Positions 1-8,774 of a DNA stretch of 64,000 nt are shown one piece after another (within the stretch, counting starts at the first letter, position 1; each line of letters begins with the position of its first letter). Where the stretch lies: positions 1 through 64,000 of the forward strand of contig JBBRCE010000002.1 in NCBI GenBank assembly GCA_038205115.1, read 5' to 3'. The stretch comes from JBBRCE01 sp038205115. GTDB taxonomy: Bacteria > Planctomycetota > Planctomycetia > Pirellulales > JBBRCE01. The translations under genes were made by a program, and so were the position numbers. The notes beneath the pieces were generated by a model. That model was not told the DNA's origin and searched no databases. It saw only the letters and a program-made list of their open reading frames with translations.

Positions 1-493
1 GAGTACCGGAGCGCAGGGAGACGCGGAGTGAAGAGCCGTACGCCTGAATGCTGCGAACTCGGTTTTTCCGTCGGGTGTTGTGCCTACCTTTGCACGCTGA
101 GTTGTCAGAGCCCTGGGTTGGCCTCAAATCCGTTGTCCCGCATTGGGCAGACTTCCGCCCGCGAGATATATGGACATTAGTATACCATCTTCATGTGAAA
201 AGTCAACGGCGTGAAACGGCGCGGTGAAGAGTGTTGCCATCTGAGTTCATCTGCGTCCTCTTGACGTTCTGCAGGTGGAGAACCCCGCCTGCTTGTTGGT
301 CATGCAGCGCCTGGCGCAAGAGGGCCGTCGAGTTAACACAAATGAACGCAGATGGGTCGCAGCTGGTCTGCTCGTCGACACAGGCAATGGCAATCACCCG
401 GAGCGTGCCCAAAAATCGAATGCAGCGCCGGATTGCGAAGCTGGGTCGCGGACCTGCATTGCGCGTCGCCCATCATGGAGCGCGAGGAGCGCG
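1..493. other. Region without a convincing gene
   Basis: No reading frame here has a credible start with a ribosome binding site or a recognisable domain; the short frames are shadows running into the FHA gene. Bases 237-250 and 342-355 form an imperfect 14-base inverted repeat (core ATCTG[A/C]GTTCAT), similar in flavour to the AATCTGCG/CGCAGATT palindrome near position 39,860. This may be degenerate intergenic repeat material. Confidence 0.5.
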
Positions 494-1153
494 CTACTCG
501 GGATTGCCAATCAACCGCAGGTAGACGGCCAATCGCGACTGCAGATCGAGCAGGTTTTCCCACTCGCCGTAGTCCAGCGAGACGCGGTCGCCGGTGGGTT
601 TGATTTTGACGCTGGCCAGCAGTTCGCGCATGCGAATGTGCAGGTATTCGAGCAACTCGGCCAGTTGGGCGGCCTGGCCGGGGCTGAGCCGCTGCGGCAG
701 TTCGGGCGGCTGCAAAGCGTGCAGCGTACTCTGAATGTCTGGGTTGTTGTTCCAATGCAGATCGAAATCAGACGCATTGGCATCGTCGCCACCGAGGCTG
801 CCATCGACGGTGCCGGTGCCGTCGGTATTGCGGAGCTTGGCTAGCCGTTCGGAAATTTGATGCGGCGAGCCGAACAGTAGCACGGAGCGGCCGACCGAGA
901 TCATGTCGCCGTAGCGGAGAATTCGCAGTTGGACGTCTTCGCCATTGACCTTGGTGCCGTTGGTGCTCTCAAGATCGGTGATGACGACGTTCTCGCGATC
1001 TTCCTGGATTTTGAGATGAAAGCGGCTCACGCGCTCGTCATTGAGCTGAATGGAGTTGCCTTCCTCGCGACCGATCGTGACGGGCGTGGCGAGACGTTCG
1101 TAAACGCGGCCTCGATCGGCTCCATCCAATACGCGTAGAGTGATCTCGGTCAT
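494..1153 (-). CDS. FHA-domain protein
   Basis: A 219-residue protein whose N-terminal half is a forkhead-associated domain, a phosphothreonine-binding module. The signature residues are present: GR at 28-29, SRFH at 43-46 and NGT at 65-67. The remainder (about 110-219) is a helical tail with no domain I recognise. It has no signal peptide or membrane segment, so it is probably cytoplasmic and binds a phosphorylated partner, perhaps a Ser/Thr kinase target; that partner is not identifiable here. The ATG at 1153 was chosen because the FHA fold starts directly after it. A promoter candidate lies about 60 bases upstream. It is transcribed divergently from the transporter gene at 1490. Confidence 0.85.
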   Translation of the reverse strand: MTEITLRVLDGADRGRVYERLATPVTIGREEGNSIQLNDERVSRFHLKIQEDRENVVITDLESTNGTKVNGEDVQLRILRYGDMISVGRSVLLFGSPHQISERLAKLRNTDGTGTVDGSLGGDDANASDFDLHWNNNPDIQSTLHALQPPELPQRLSPGQAAQLAELLEYLHIRMRELLASVKIKPTGDRVSLDYGEWENLLDLQSRLAVYLRLIGNPE

Positions 1154-1210
1154 AGCCAACACAGTCACCTCGGCCCAGAACTTTGCCACCCTTTGGCCTG
1201 CAATGTATCG

Positions 1211-1240
1211 CTTATAGCATGGAAACAAAACGGGGGTCAA
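1211..1240 (-). promoter_or_regulatory. Promoter candidate for the FHA gene
   Basis: Read on the minus strand, TTGACC (1240-1235) and TATAAG (1216-1211) are separated by 18 bases, close to a housekeeping sigma consensus. Transcription would begin about 50 bases before the FHA start codon at 1153. This is a sequence match only. Confidence 0.5.
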
Positions 1241-1489
1241 GCATTTGCGGCGAATGGCCTAACGATTTTCGGTTCGGGATGCGCTGAGCGGGCAGTTGCC
1301 GAGCAGCAGGCAGCAGCGATTTGGCGTCCCGCGCATGCCTGGCGGAGCGACGATCGACGGCGGCCATCAGCTTGCGGCCGGCCGATTGCCGCGAGTTTGC
1401 CAGTTGCATCTAGCAACGGCTGGGCTAAATTAGGGCCTATTCACGGGGGTGAAAGGGCGGACGCTACGCTTCGTTTCTCAGAGACATTC

Positions 1490-4132
1490 ATGCAAACATC
1501 GGATTCGGGGTCGTCAGGTCGCCGCGCACTCAAAGCCGCGCAAGTGATTGTCGTTAGCAGCGTGATGTTCACGTTCATCTCGTACTGGCGGACCGCCGCG
1601 GTGGTGCTGTGCGATCTGGCCAGCACCGCGTACTACATTGGTGGCATTGTCGAAGGCTCGGTCGGCGCCGCCGCGCCGTGGTTCATCTTGGGCGTGATGC
1701 TGTTTAGCTACATCGTCCGCGGTGTGTATATCGAAAGCTGCACGCTGTTTGTCCGCGGTGGCGTGTACCGCATCGTTCGCGAGGCGATGGGTGGCACCGC
1801 TGCCCGCGTGGCCGTCTCCGCCCTGATGTTCGATTACATCCTCACCGGACCCATCAGCGGCGTTTCGGCCGGGCAATACATCATCGGCTTAGTGCTGGAC
1901 GTGCTGCATCGCACCCTGCCGCTGGCGACCGTGAACCTGAATGACGACACTTGGAAACAATGGGGCTCGGTGGTGATCGCCAGCGTGGTGACGATTTATT
2001 TCTATCGTCAGAATCTGATTGGCATTCATGAATCCAGCGATAAAGCCGTCAAGATCATGATCGCCACGACGATCATGGCAGCGGTGATTGCCATTTGGTG
2101 CGGCGCCACGCTGCTGGTTAAAGGACCGGTCAACAGCGTGCCACTGACGCCGCAACTTTCCGAACGGCACGAGACATTAAAGGATCCGCTGACCGATCAA
2201 GATCTGGAAATCAAAAAAGAAAATCCACTGGGGTTTCTCAAAGACACCAAGCTCGGCGAGGAGTTGGTGCGGCTCGATCAACCGGCCGACGAGAAAACCG
2301 GCCAACCGGCGGGCAAGTCGTGGTGGAGCCTGATCGGCGCGATTGGTGTTTTTATCGCCTTTGGTCACTCGATTTTGGCAATGAGCGGAGAGGAAACGCT
2401 GGCGCAGGTGTATCGAGAAGTCGAATCGCCTAAGCTGCAGAACTTCAAGAAGGCCGCGTTCATCGTGTTCATGTACAGCCTGGTGTTTACGGCCGGCATC
2501 AGCTTTTTAGCCGTGATGATGATCCCCGAGGGGCAGCGGCTATCGACTTACAGCCAGAACCTGATCAGCGGTTTGGCCATGAATGTGATTGGCCCCATCT
2601 GGGCCCGGCTGATCTTGCAAGGCTTTGTGGTGGTGGTTGGATTTTTGATTTTGTCGGGCGCGGTCAATACGGCCATCATCGGTTCTAACGGCGTGCTGAA
2701 TCGCGTGGCCGAAGACGGCGTGCTGCCGGATTGGTTTCTCAAACCGCATCCCAAGTACGGAACCACCAACCGCATGCTGACGTTAATTCTGGTGATGCAG
2801 TTGGTGACCATCATCGGCAGTCATGGAAAAGTCGAATTGCTCGGCGAAGCGTATGCGTTTGGCGTGGTTTGGAGTTTTGTGTTCATGACGCTGGCGATGC
2901 TGATTTTGCGTTTTAAAATGCCGGTGGCGCGGCAGTTCAAGGTGCCGTTCAACGTGCGGATCGGCAAGGTCGAATTGCCGATCGGTCTGGCGTTGGTGTT
3001 CGGCGTGCTGTTCGTTTCCGCAATTATGAATCTGTTGACCAAAGACGTGGCCACCAAAGCCGGCCTGGCGTTCAGTGGTTCGTTCTTGGCGATCTTCACG
3101 ATTACGGAGTACGTCCATCGGCGCAAGCGCGGCGGCAAGCATCACGAACATGTCGAGCAATTCAATCAGCAGACAACGGGCCAAGTCAGCCTGGAGAGCC
3201 TTGGCATCGATAAGCCGTTCCGCAAGCTGGTGGCCATTCGTTCGCCGCAGAATTTGTTCATGTTGGAAAAAGCGCTGCAGGAAACCGATCCTTCGTCCAC
3301 GGCCGTGGTGGTGATGACGGCCAAGCTGGAAACGGTTGGCGAGCCGCAAGAACGCCCGACTGACTTGGATTCGTACGATCAGCATTTGATGTCGGCCGTG
3401 GTGGAGCGCGCGGAAAAAGCCGGCAAGCACGTCACGCCGCTGATCGTGCCGACCAACAATCCGCTGTTTGCCGTGATCAAAACGGCGCAGGAGTTGGGCG
3501 CGCAGGAAGTGATCGTCGGGCTCAGCAACAAACATACGGCCGACGAACAATTGGATCAAATTGCCTTTTACTGGTTCAACGTGCAAGGCGGTCAACCGGT
3601 GCCGCTGACCGTGCGAATTTTGAGTCGCGACCGCGACGTGCATTTGGATCTTCACGGCGGCAGTCGGATTCCCAAGGTCAGCCAACGGGAAGCCAAAACG
3701 GTGGCCGAATTGCGGGCGGCTGGCGTCGGCATCGACCGCGTGCTGCTGCTGCACGACGGCACGCAAATCAGCAACGATTTATTCGAGGGCGTGTTGACCA
3801 TGCTCGATCCGGAGGTGGTGCTGGATATTGCACAAATACCGTGCGGGGATTTATCGGTTGAAGAAACGCACAATGCGGTGATGTCCGCACGAACGCGTGC
3901 CCATCATTTGGGCCGTGAACTGGACGTGCAACAGATTGAAGGCGACATTGGCGCGGAGGTTGTCAAACTGGCCCGGCAAGAGCATTACAGTTTGATCGTG
4001 TTTGCCATGCCCAGCGAGGGCCGCTTGAAAGGCGGAATTTCTGGCTGCACATGGGGCGATCACGTCTTGAACTTTGCCCACTGTCCGGTGTTTTTGGCCG
4101 CGCATCCGGCGGTCCCGACGGAAATCGAATAG
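1490..4132 (+). CDS. APC-family permease with C-terminal universal stress domains
   Basis: An 880-residue protein. The first ~580 residues are a polytopic amino-acid/polyamine/organocation-type permease with about 12 hydrophobic segments. A hydrophilic loop (about 220-275) sits between early helices. The last ~270 residues are soluble and resemble UspA-type universal stress domains. The ATG at 1490 was preferred over the open frame upstream, which encodes compositionally odd sequence with no hydrophobic segment. The substrate cannot be told from sequence. USP fusions are usually taken to give nucleotide or stress control of the transporter. It stands alone, and a hairpin follows 17 bases after the stop. 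Confidence 0.85.
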   Translation: MQTSDSGSSGRRALKAAQVIVVSSVMFTFISYWRTAAVVLCDLASTAYYIGGIVEGSVGAAAPWFILGVMLFSYIVRGVYIESCTLFVRGGVYRIVREAMGGTAARVAVSALMFDYILTGPISGVSAGQYIIGLVLDVLHRTLPLATVNLNDDTWKQWGSVVIASVVTIYFYRQNLIGIHESSDKAVKIMIATTIMAAVIAIWCGATLLVKGPVNSVPLTPQLSERHETLKDPLTDQDLEIKKENPLGFLKDTKLGEELVRLDQPADEKTGQPAGKSWWSLIGAIGVFIAFGHSILAMSGEETLAQVYREVESPKLQNFKKAAFIVFMYSLVFTAGISFLAVMMIPEGQRLSTYSQNLISGLAMNVIGPIWARLILQGFVVVVGFLILSGAVNTAIIGSNGVLNRVAEDGVLPDWFLKPHPKYGTTNRMLTLILVMQLVTIIGSHGKVELLGEAYAFGVVWSFVFMTLAMLILRFKMPVARQFKVPFNVRIGKVELPIGLALVFGVLFVSAIMNLLTKDVATKAGLAFSGSFLAIFTITEYVHRRKRGGKHHEHVEQFNQQTTGQVSLESLGIDKPFRKLVAIRSPQNLFMLEKALQETDPSSTAVVVMTAKLETVGEPQERPTDLDSYDQHLMSAVVERAEKAGKHVTPLIVPTNNPLFAVIKTAQELGAQEVIVGLSNKHTADEQLDQIAFYWFNVQGGQPVPLTVRILSRDRDVHLDLHGGSRIPKVSQREAKTVAELRAAGVGIDRVLLLHDGTQISNDLFEGVLTMLDPEVVLDIAQIPCGDLSVEETHNAVMSARTRAHHLGRELDVQQIEGDIGAEVVKLARQEHYSLIVFAMPSEGRLKGGISGCTWGDHVLNFAHCPVFLAAHPAVPTEIE

Positions 4133-4148
4133 CCGCTTGCCTGAGTGT

Positions 4149-4174
4149 AAAAAGCGGCTGCCGCGGCGCTTTTT
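4149..4174 (+). terminator. Terminator-like hairpin after the transporter gene
   Basis: AAAAAGCG (4149-4156) and CGCTTTTT (4167-4174) are perfect 8-base arms around a 10-base loop, 17 bases past the stop codon. The symmetrical A-run and T-run would suit a terminator working in either direction. A competing 8-base stem (AGCCGCTT 4131-4138 with AAGCGGCT 4152-4159) overlaps it. Confidence 0.55.
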
Positions 4175-4422
4175 GGCGCACGTCTCGGCAGGGCTGGCAA
4201 ATTTCTTGATCGCAAAATTTGACTCGCGGCCAGATCCGACCTAGGTTTCTGCTGAGCGTCCGGTCGGAGCAGGCAGCAAGCCAGGCTCGGGACGTTTTGT
4301 CGCGGCAATGGGCGCGGATTTGCGCTTCAGACCGCCACACCGGAACATCGCTTCCGGCATGTCTCATTGTCGATTTATCATCGGTCTGCCGTTCGATCTC
4401 GATTGTCGAAGAGGTTCGTGCT

Positions 4423-4884
4423 ATGCGCTCATCGTCTGGGGTTTTGCGTCGGTTGCCGCGATTACGTCGCGCCAAAAAATCGCGCGGAGCGGCGGCGGTC
4501 GAGGCGGCGGTTATTCTGCCCGTGCTGGTGATTATCACCCTGGGCATCATCAAGACCGGCACCATGCCCAACAATCAAATTACGCTCAACAATGCCGCCC
4601 GCAACGGGGCGCAATACGCTTCGGGCAGCACCATCGCGGCGATCGACACCATCGGCATTACCGCCGCGGCGACCGCCGAGCTGACAACGTTACCGTATTA
4701 CCAGGCCATTTTGAATCCGGCGGTCACATCAACTTACACCAATACCGGCGATGGCCATCCCTATGTGACGGTGACGGTCAATTACAAGTTGACCAGCAAC
4801 TTGGCGGCCGCCCCGAACACCTACACCACATTATCCGACAGCTTTGTCATGCCTGTGCAGCCGACGATCTCGGGCGGCAGTTGA
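4423..4884 (+). CDS. TadE-like pseudopilin
   Basis: A 153-residue TadE-like protein. A basic N-terminus is followed by a prepilin-type cleavage site, Gly22 then AAAVE with Glu27 at +5, and a hydrophobic helix (about 28-45). The C-terminal ~100 residues are Thr/Asn-rich and predicted to be extracytoplasmic. TadE proteins are minor pseudopilins of tight-adherence (Flp) pili, processed by a prepilin peptidase. The ATG at 4423 is preceded by GAAGAGG about 8 bases upstream. It is the first of three genes of related design. No TadA, TadB/C, TadV or RcpA homologue is in the window. Confidence 0.8.
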   Translation: MRSSSGVLRRLPRLRRAKKSRGAAAVEAAVILPVLVIITLGIIKTGTMPNNQITLNNAARNGAQYASGSTIAAIDTIGITAAATAELTTLPYYQAILNPAVTSTYTNTGDGHPYVTVTVNYKLTSNLAAAPNTYTTLSDSFVMPVQPTISGGS

Positions 4885-4954
4885 TCGCTATTGCTGCGAC
4901 GTTTGTATAACGCCTTGACCTAACTCACACTTTTTTTCCGAAACGCAGCCGCAC

Positions 4955-5449
4955 GTGTCGCCTTTACGAAAACCATCGATCGATTTAACTGCCGGGCTCG
5001 TGGGCCGATCGGCTCGTCGTCGCAGCGCGATTCGACGGGGCACCGATCGCCGGGGCACCACGACGGTCGAATTGGCGTTCGTGCTGCCGGTAGTGCTGAT
5101 CATGATCTTCGGCACGATGTCCATCAGCATGGCGCTGTATGCCTACAACACGATTGCCGAAGCTTCGCGCGCCGGGGCGCGTTACGCCATTACGCACGGC
5201 GTCAACTCGTCCTCGCCCGCTGGTCCGACGGCCAACGACGCCAACGTAACTTCAGCCGCGAAGACGGCGGCTTTTTCATTGGTACAGAGCAGTTTGAGCG
5301 TCACCTCCAGTTGGCTGCAAAGCGATAACAAAGCCGGTAGCTCGGTGAAGGTGACCGTATCGTACACCTGTCCGACATTCGCCACGAAATTGCTCGGATT
5401 GAACCCATTTGTGATTAGCAGTAGTTCTACGATGATTATCACCAATTGA
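4955..5449 (+). CDS. TadE-like pseudopilin, second copy
   Basis: A 164-residue TadE-like protein starting at GTG 4955. Its Arg-rich leader ends at Gly34, followed by TTTVE with Glu39 at +5, then a hydrophobic helix (about 40-60). The C-terminal part is Ser/Thr-rich. It has the same design as the upstream gene but is clearly diverged from it, so the two are probably paired minor pseudopilins. The next gene begins 17 bases after the stop, so co-transcription is likely. The upstream ribosome binding site is weak. An alternative start a few codons downstream cannot be excluded, but it would shorten only the leader. Confidence 0.8.
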   Translation: MSPLRKPSIDLTAGLVGRSARRRSAIRRGTDRRGTTTVELAFVLPVVLIMIFGTMSISMALYAYNTIAEASRAGARYAITHGVNSSSPAGPTANDANVTSAAKTAAFSLVQSSLSVTSSWLQSDNKAGSSVKVTVSYTCPTFATKLLGLNPFVISSSSTMIITN

Positions 5450-5466
5450 TTGAAAGGAACCCCTTT

Positions 5467-6771
5467 ATGCGAAATATCCCTCGCCCGTGCCGGCGTTCGA
5501 CGCAGCGCAAAGGCGCTGTGCTGGTCCTGGTGGCCTTCGCACTGATTGCCATTTTGGCCATTGCCGCGCTGACGATTGACGGTGGACGGCTGCAAGCCAA
5601 CCATCGCGACTTGCAAAACGCGGCGGACAGCACCGCCATCGCCGCCGCCATCGAAGTCGGCAGCAAAGCCACCACGGTCGACTCGACCGCCATCGCCAGC
5701 GCTTCGACCTGGGGCAAAAGCTTTGCCGCCAAAAACGGCTACACCAACGCCAGCAACATTACCGTCAACGTGCCGCCCACCAGCGGCGCGTTCTCCGGCA
5801 ACAGTCGCTACGCCGAGGTGATCGTCACCAGTCCGTTTTCCAACATGCTCACCAGCGGCGGCTCGACCGTCAAGGCGCGGGCCGTGGCCGGATCTTCGTC
5901 CACCGCTGGCACCGTCAAAGCGGCCATTCTCTGCACCGATGGTTTGAGCGCCAAATCATTTTGGACCGACAATAGCAAACTGACTGTGACCGGCGGCTAC
6001 GTGATGGCCAACTCCATCAGCACCACGGCCATCTATCAATCGACCAACGGCAACACCACGGATTCCAGCGGTATCCGCACAACCGGCAACTATTTGCACG
6101 CCGGAACGTACGCGCCCACGCCGACCACGCCGGTGGTGCCCGAAGCCGATCCGTACGCCACCCTGCCGATTCCTAACAAAAACACCATGACCTCGCGCAC
6201 GGCTGGCACCCAGAATCCGGTCAGTGGCAAGGTCACACTCAACCCAGGTTACTATAACGGCGGATTGCTCTGCCCCAGCGGCGACGTGACGTTCAATGCG
6301 GGTGTCTACTACATCGACGGCGGCGACTTTTGGATCAACACCACCGGTTCGGTGACCGCCAACAACGTATTCATCTACTATGCGGGCGGCGGCACCGGGT
6401 ATTCCGGCTTCTCGTTCGGAATCGCCTTTTGCCCAACCGACAAAGATTACGTCTTCACCTCGCCAACCTCCGGCCCTTACGCCGGGGTGAGCCTGATGCA
6501 GTCGTCTTCGTCGTCGCTGCTGGCCCTGTATGACATCTGGGGAGTTGGCAACCTCAAATTCGACGCCGTATATATGCCTGGCAATCAGTTGCGAGTCTGG
6601 TCGTGCGATACCGGCCACATCGAGTGTGACCAGCACGTGGGCAAGAGCTTCAAGACCCAGGGCGCCCACGACATTTACGGCAACACGTACAACGCCGGAT
6701 TTTCGACGGTCACCTGGCAGTGTACGGCAGCCTCGACGCCGACGATTAAGCCCGTGGCGCTCGTGGAGTAA
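5467..6771 (+). CDS. TadG-like secreted protein
   Basis: A 434-residue protein with a TadG-like N-terminus (PF13400 type): a short basic leader, Gly16, then a hydrophobic helix (about 17-36) without the Glu+5 of TadE. An N-DLQNAADSTAIAAA-like helix follows, as is typical of TadG. The rest is Thr/Gly/Asn/Ser-rich beta structure, predicted to be outside the membrane. No VWA motif is visible, unlike many TadG proteins. The ATG at 5467 has GAAAGGA 6-8 bases upstream and was preferred over a TTG at 5446. It is the last gene of the tadE-tadE-tadG unit and is followed by a strong intrinsic terminator. Confidence 0.8.
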   Translation: MRNIPRPCRRSTQRKGAVLVLVAFALIAILAIAALTIDGGRLQANHRDLQNAADSTAIAAAIEVGSKATTVDSTAIASASTWGKSFAAKNGYTNASNITVNVPPTSGAFSGNSRYAEVIVTSPFSNMLTSGGSTVKARAVAGSSSTAGTVKAAILCTDGLSAKSFWTDNSKLTVTGGYVMANSISTTAIYQSTNGNTTDSSGIRTTGNYLHAGTYAPTPTTPVVPEADPYATLPIPNKNTMTSRTAGTQNPVSGKVTLNPGYYNGGLLCPSGDVTFNAGVYYIDGGDFWINTTGSVTANNVFIYYAGGGTGYSGFSFGIAFCPTDKDYVFTSPTSGPYAGVSLMQSSSSSLLALYDIWGVGNLKFDAVYMPGNQLRVWSCDTGHIECDQHVGKSFKTQGAHDIYGNTYNAGFSTVTWQCTAASTPTIKPVALVE

Positions 6772-6835
6772 CAGCAAGACGAGCATCGGCGGGCGAACTG
6801 AGTTTGCCTCGCCGAAGATTGAAGCCTTCTCTCGA

Positions 6836-6870
6836 AGCCTCCGGCGCACGTTGCGTCGGGGGCTTTTTTT
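6836..6870 (+). terminator. Intrinsic terminator of the tad-type operon
   Basis: AGCCTCCGGCGCA (6836-6848) pairs along its full length, with two G-T wobbles, to TGCGTCGGGGGCT (6852-6864) around a 3-base loop. A run of seven T (6864-6870) follows directly. It lies about 65 bases past the TadG-like stop codon. Confidence 0.88.
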
Positions 6871-6929
6871 ATTAAACTCACCCGCAATGCGCGGCGTGGT
6901 GGCGGCGTCCGTCACGTGTTGATTTTCGC

Positions 6930-8735
6930 TTAAAATTCCATTTCCCGAAATTTCCGAAAGCCAATCCGCAATGGAATGCAGGCCGCCAGCGCGCCCAATG
7001 CAAAAATCAGCAGCAGCGAAACGAAGAGCGCTGTCCGCGCCCCGATCAATTCGATCCAACTCGGCAGTCCCGTGTCCGAGTTCGGACCGCGCAGGTAATG
7101 GCAAACAATTGCCGAGCTGGTCGTCAGCAACAGAATGAACACGGCGCTGACCACCAGGTTCAGCGTGCCGCCAAATCCGGCCGCAACCTTGGACGGCGAG
7201 TTCTCGCGCAGATCGGGCAGCGCCGCGCCCAGCCCAACCGCAATGGCAGATAGCCCCAGGCACAACTCCACGCACGTCAACTGATGCACCACGAGCATCA
7301 GCGTATGAACGCGCAACATCAGATCGCTGATCAGAATCAACGTCATGCACGGGGCCATGGAACCCGCGCAGGCAAACACGAATTTCGACCAGAGGATTTT
7401 GTCGCGATCAAGCGGCAAGCGGCCGAGAATCCAAAATCGCCGCCCTTCCAGACTGATCATCGGAAAGATGAATCGCGTGGTGAAGGTGCTGAGAATCAGG
7501 CCCACCACAGCCAGATTCAAAAACCCAATCATGCCCATCCATTCCAACAAGTGCTCATCGTGGGCGAAGCGGCGGATGTTAAAAAAGTACAGCGATAATA
7601 ACCCGAAGAAAATCAAGAACTGCGACCACTGCACGGGATCGCGGCGAAATAATCGCAAGTCTTTGATAATCAGCAGCCGAATTTGCGCCGGCAACATCAG
7701 CAGTGCGGTCGCGCGGGCGGCCAGGCGATCGATCCACGACGCGCCACTGCGGCGTTTGTGAATCCGCTCGCCCTGCAATTGCCCAAAGCTCTCGCGATAA
7801 AAGCGCTTGGCGGTCATGGTCGCCAACAATTGAAAAAACATGGCGTTGGAAACCAGCAGCGCCAGATAGAGCATGGCCTGCGCGGCGGGCTGGTAGTCGC
7901 CGGCGCCGGCATCCATCGGTTCGGAGGCCTCCAGCAGCCCCTCGGTCAGCCACCAGCTAGGGAGCCAACGTTGTTCCACAAACTCCAAGCGGCTCAAAAT
8001 GCCGTTGAGCCAAAGTCGCGGCTCATGCAGATCGTGTTCGCCTGCGGAAACAATCGACCACCCGAGCCAGACTACCAACGACACCAACACCGTGGCGGTC
8101 ACCGTCAGAATGTGCAACCGCCAGGTCGGCAGATAATACACCAGAAGTAAGCAAAAGATCGCGCCACAGGCCGCCGGAATCAGCACGAAGGCAATTACAA
8201 ATGCCGGCAACGTGGCGAAATAGTACCACGGCGCCTGGGCCACCACGCCGTAGGCAATCAGCATCGGACTGCCGAGCAGCACGAATCCCCAACTGCTGAA
8301 CCAGACGGCCTCTTGAAACTTATGGGCAAAAATCCGCTCGGGCCGCGTCGGCGTGGTCAGCAAAAAGACGGTTTCTGGCGAGCGATACAGGCCGCTGTAC
8401 AAAATCAAGCCGGTGGACACAACCAGCATCGTCATCAGCGAGAGAAAAAACACATCGAAGATCTGCCGCACAATCATCTCTTTGTAGCCGGCGGAAAGAA
8501 ATCGGAAGCCTTCCCAGAACAGCACAAACAGTCCGCCCCAGAAAGCGGCGCTGAGCAGCAAGATCAGCGACGTGCGGAGCCGCGCGCGGTTCAGATGTTC
8601 GGCCACTATTGCCCGCAGCAGCCGCCCACGCAGACTCCAAAACAGCCGCGACTCCTCTTCACCCGACAACGGCCGCGCGCTGCTGACGTGTCCAGCGGAC
8701 TCGGGCGCGGCAAACGAAGCGAGGGCATCGGGCAT
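6930..8735 (-). CDS. ABC-2-type exporter membrane protein (putative)
   Basis: A 601-residue polytopic membrane protein with about 12 hydrophobic segments and a cytoplasmic N-terminus of about 55 residues. The layout matches the family of large putative ABC exporter permeases (PF16949 type): two six-helix halves with a central soluble stretch, including a KDLRLFRRDP-like segment before the second half. No ATP-binding motif is present, and no ATPase gene is adjacent, so a partner must be encoded elsewhere. GGAAA lies about 8 bases before the ATG at 8735. The PQQ-propeller gene is 39 bases upstream on the same strand, so they may be co-transcribed. Confidence 0.65.
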   Translation of the reverse strand: MPDALASFAAPESAGHVSSARPLSGEEESRLFWSLRGRLLRAIVAEHLNRARLRTSLILLLSAAFWGGLFVLFWEGFRFLSAGYKEMIVRQIFDVFFLSLMTMLVVSTGLILYSGLYRSPETVFLLTTPTRPERIFAHKFQEAVWFSSWGFVLLGSPMLIAYGVVAQAPWYYFATLPAFVIAFVLIPAACGAIFCLLLVYYLPTWRLHILTVTATVLVSLVVWLGWSIVSAGEHDLHEPRLWLNGILSRLEFVEQRWLPSWWLTEGLLEASEPMDAGAGDYQPAAQAMLYLALLVSNAMFFQLLATMTAKRFYRESFGQLQGERIHKRRSGASWIDRLAARATALLMLPAQIRLLIIKDLRLFRRDPVQWSQFLIFFGLLSLYFFNIRRFAHDEHLLEWMGMIGFLNLAVVGLILSTFTTRFIFPMISLEGRRFWILGRLPLDRDKILWSKFVFACAGSMAPCMTLILISDLMLRVHTLMLVVHQLTCVELCLGLSAIAVGLGAALPDLRENSPSKVAAGFGGTLNLVVSAVFILLLTTSSAIVCHYLRGPNSDTGLPSWIELIGARTALFVSLLLIFALGALAACIPLRIGFRKFREMEF

Positions 8736-8774
8736 GGTCGGTTTCCGCGGGGCAGTTTTTCGTGGGCCCGTCTG

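Noticed and set aside
2783..3766. 327-codon minus-strand frame opposite the transporter
   Set aside because: It is a His/Arg/Gln-rich shadow of the real gene and has no domain.
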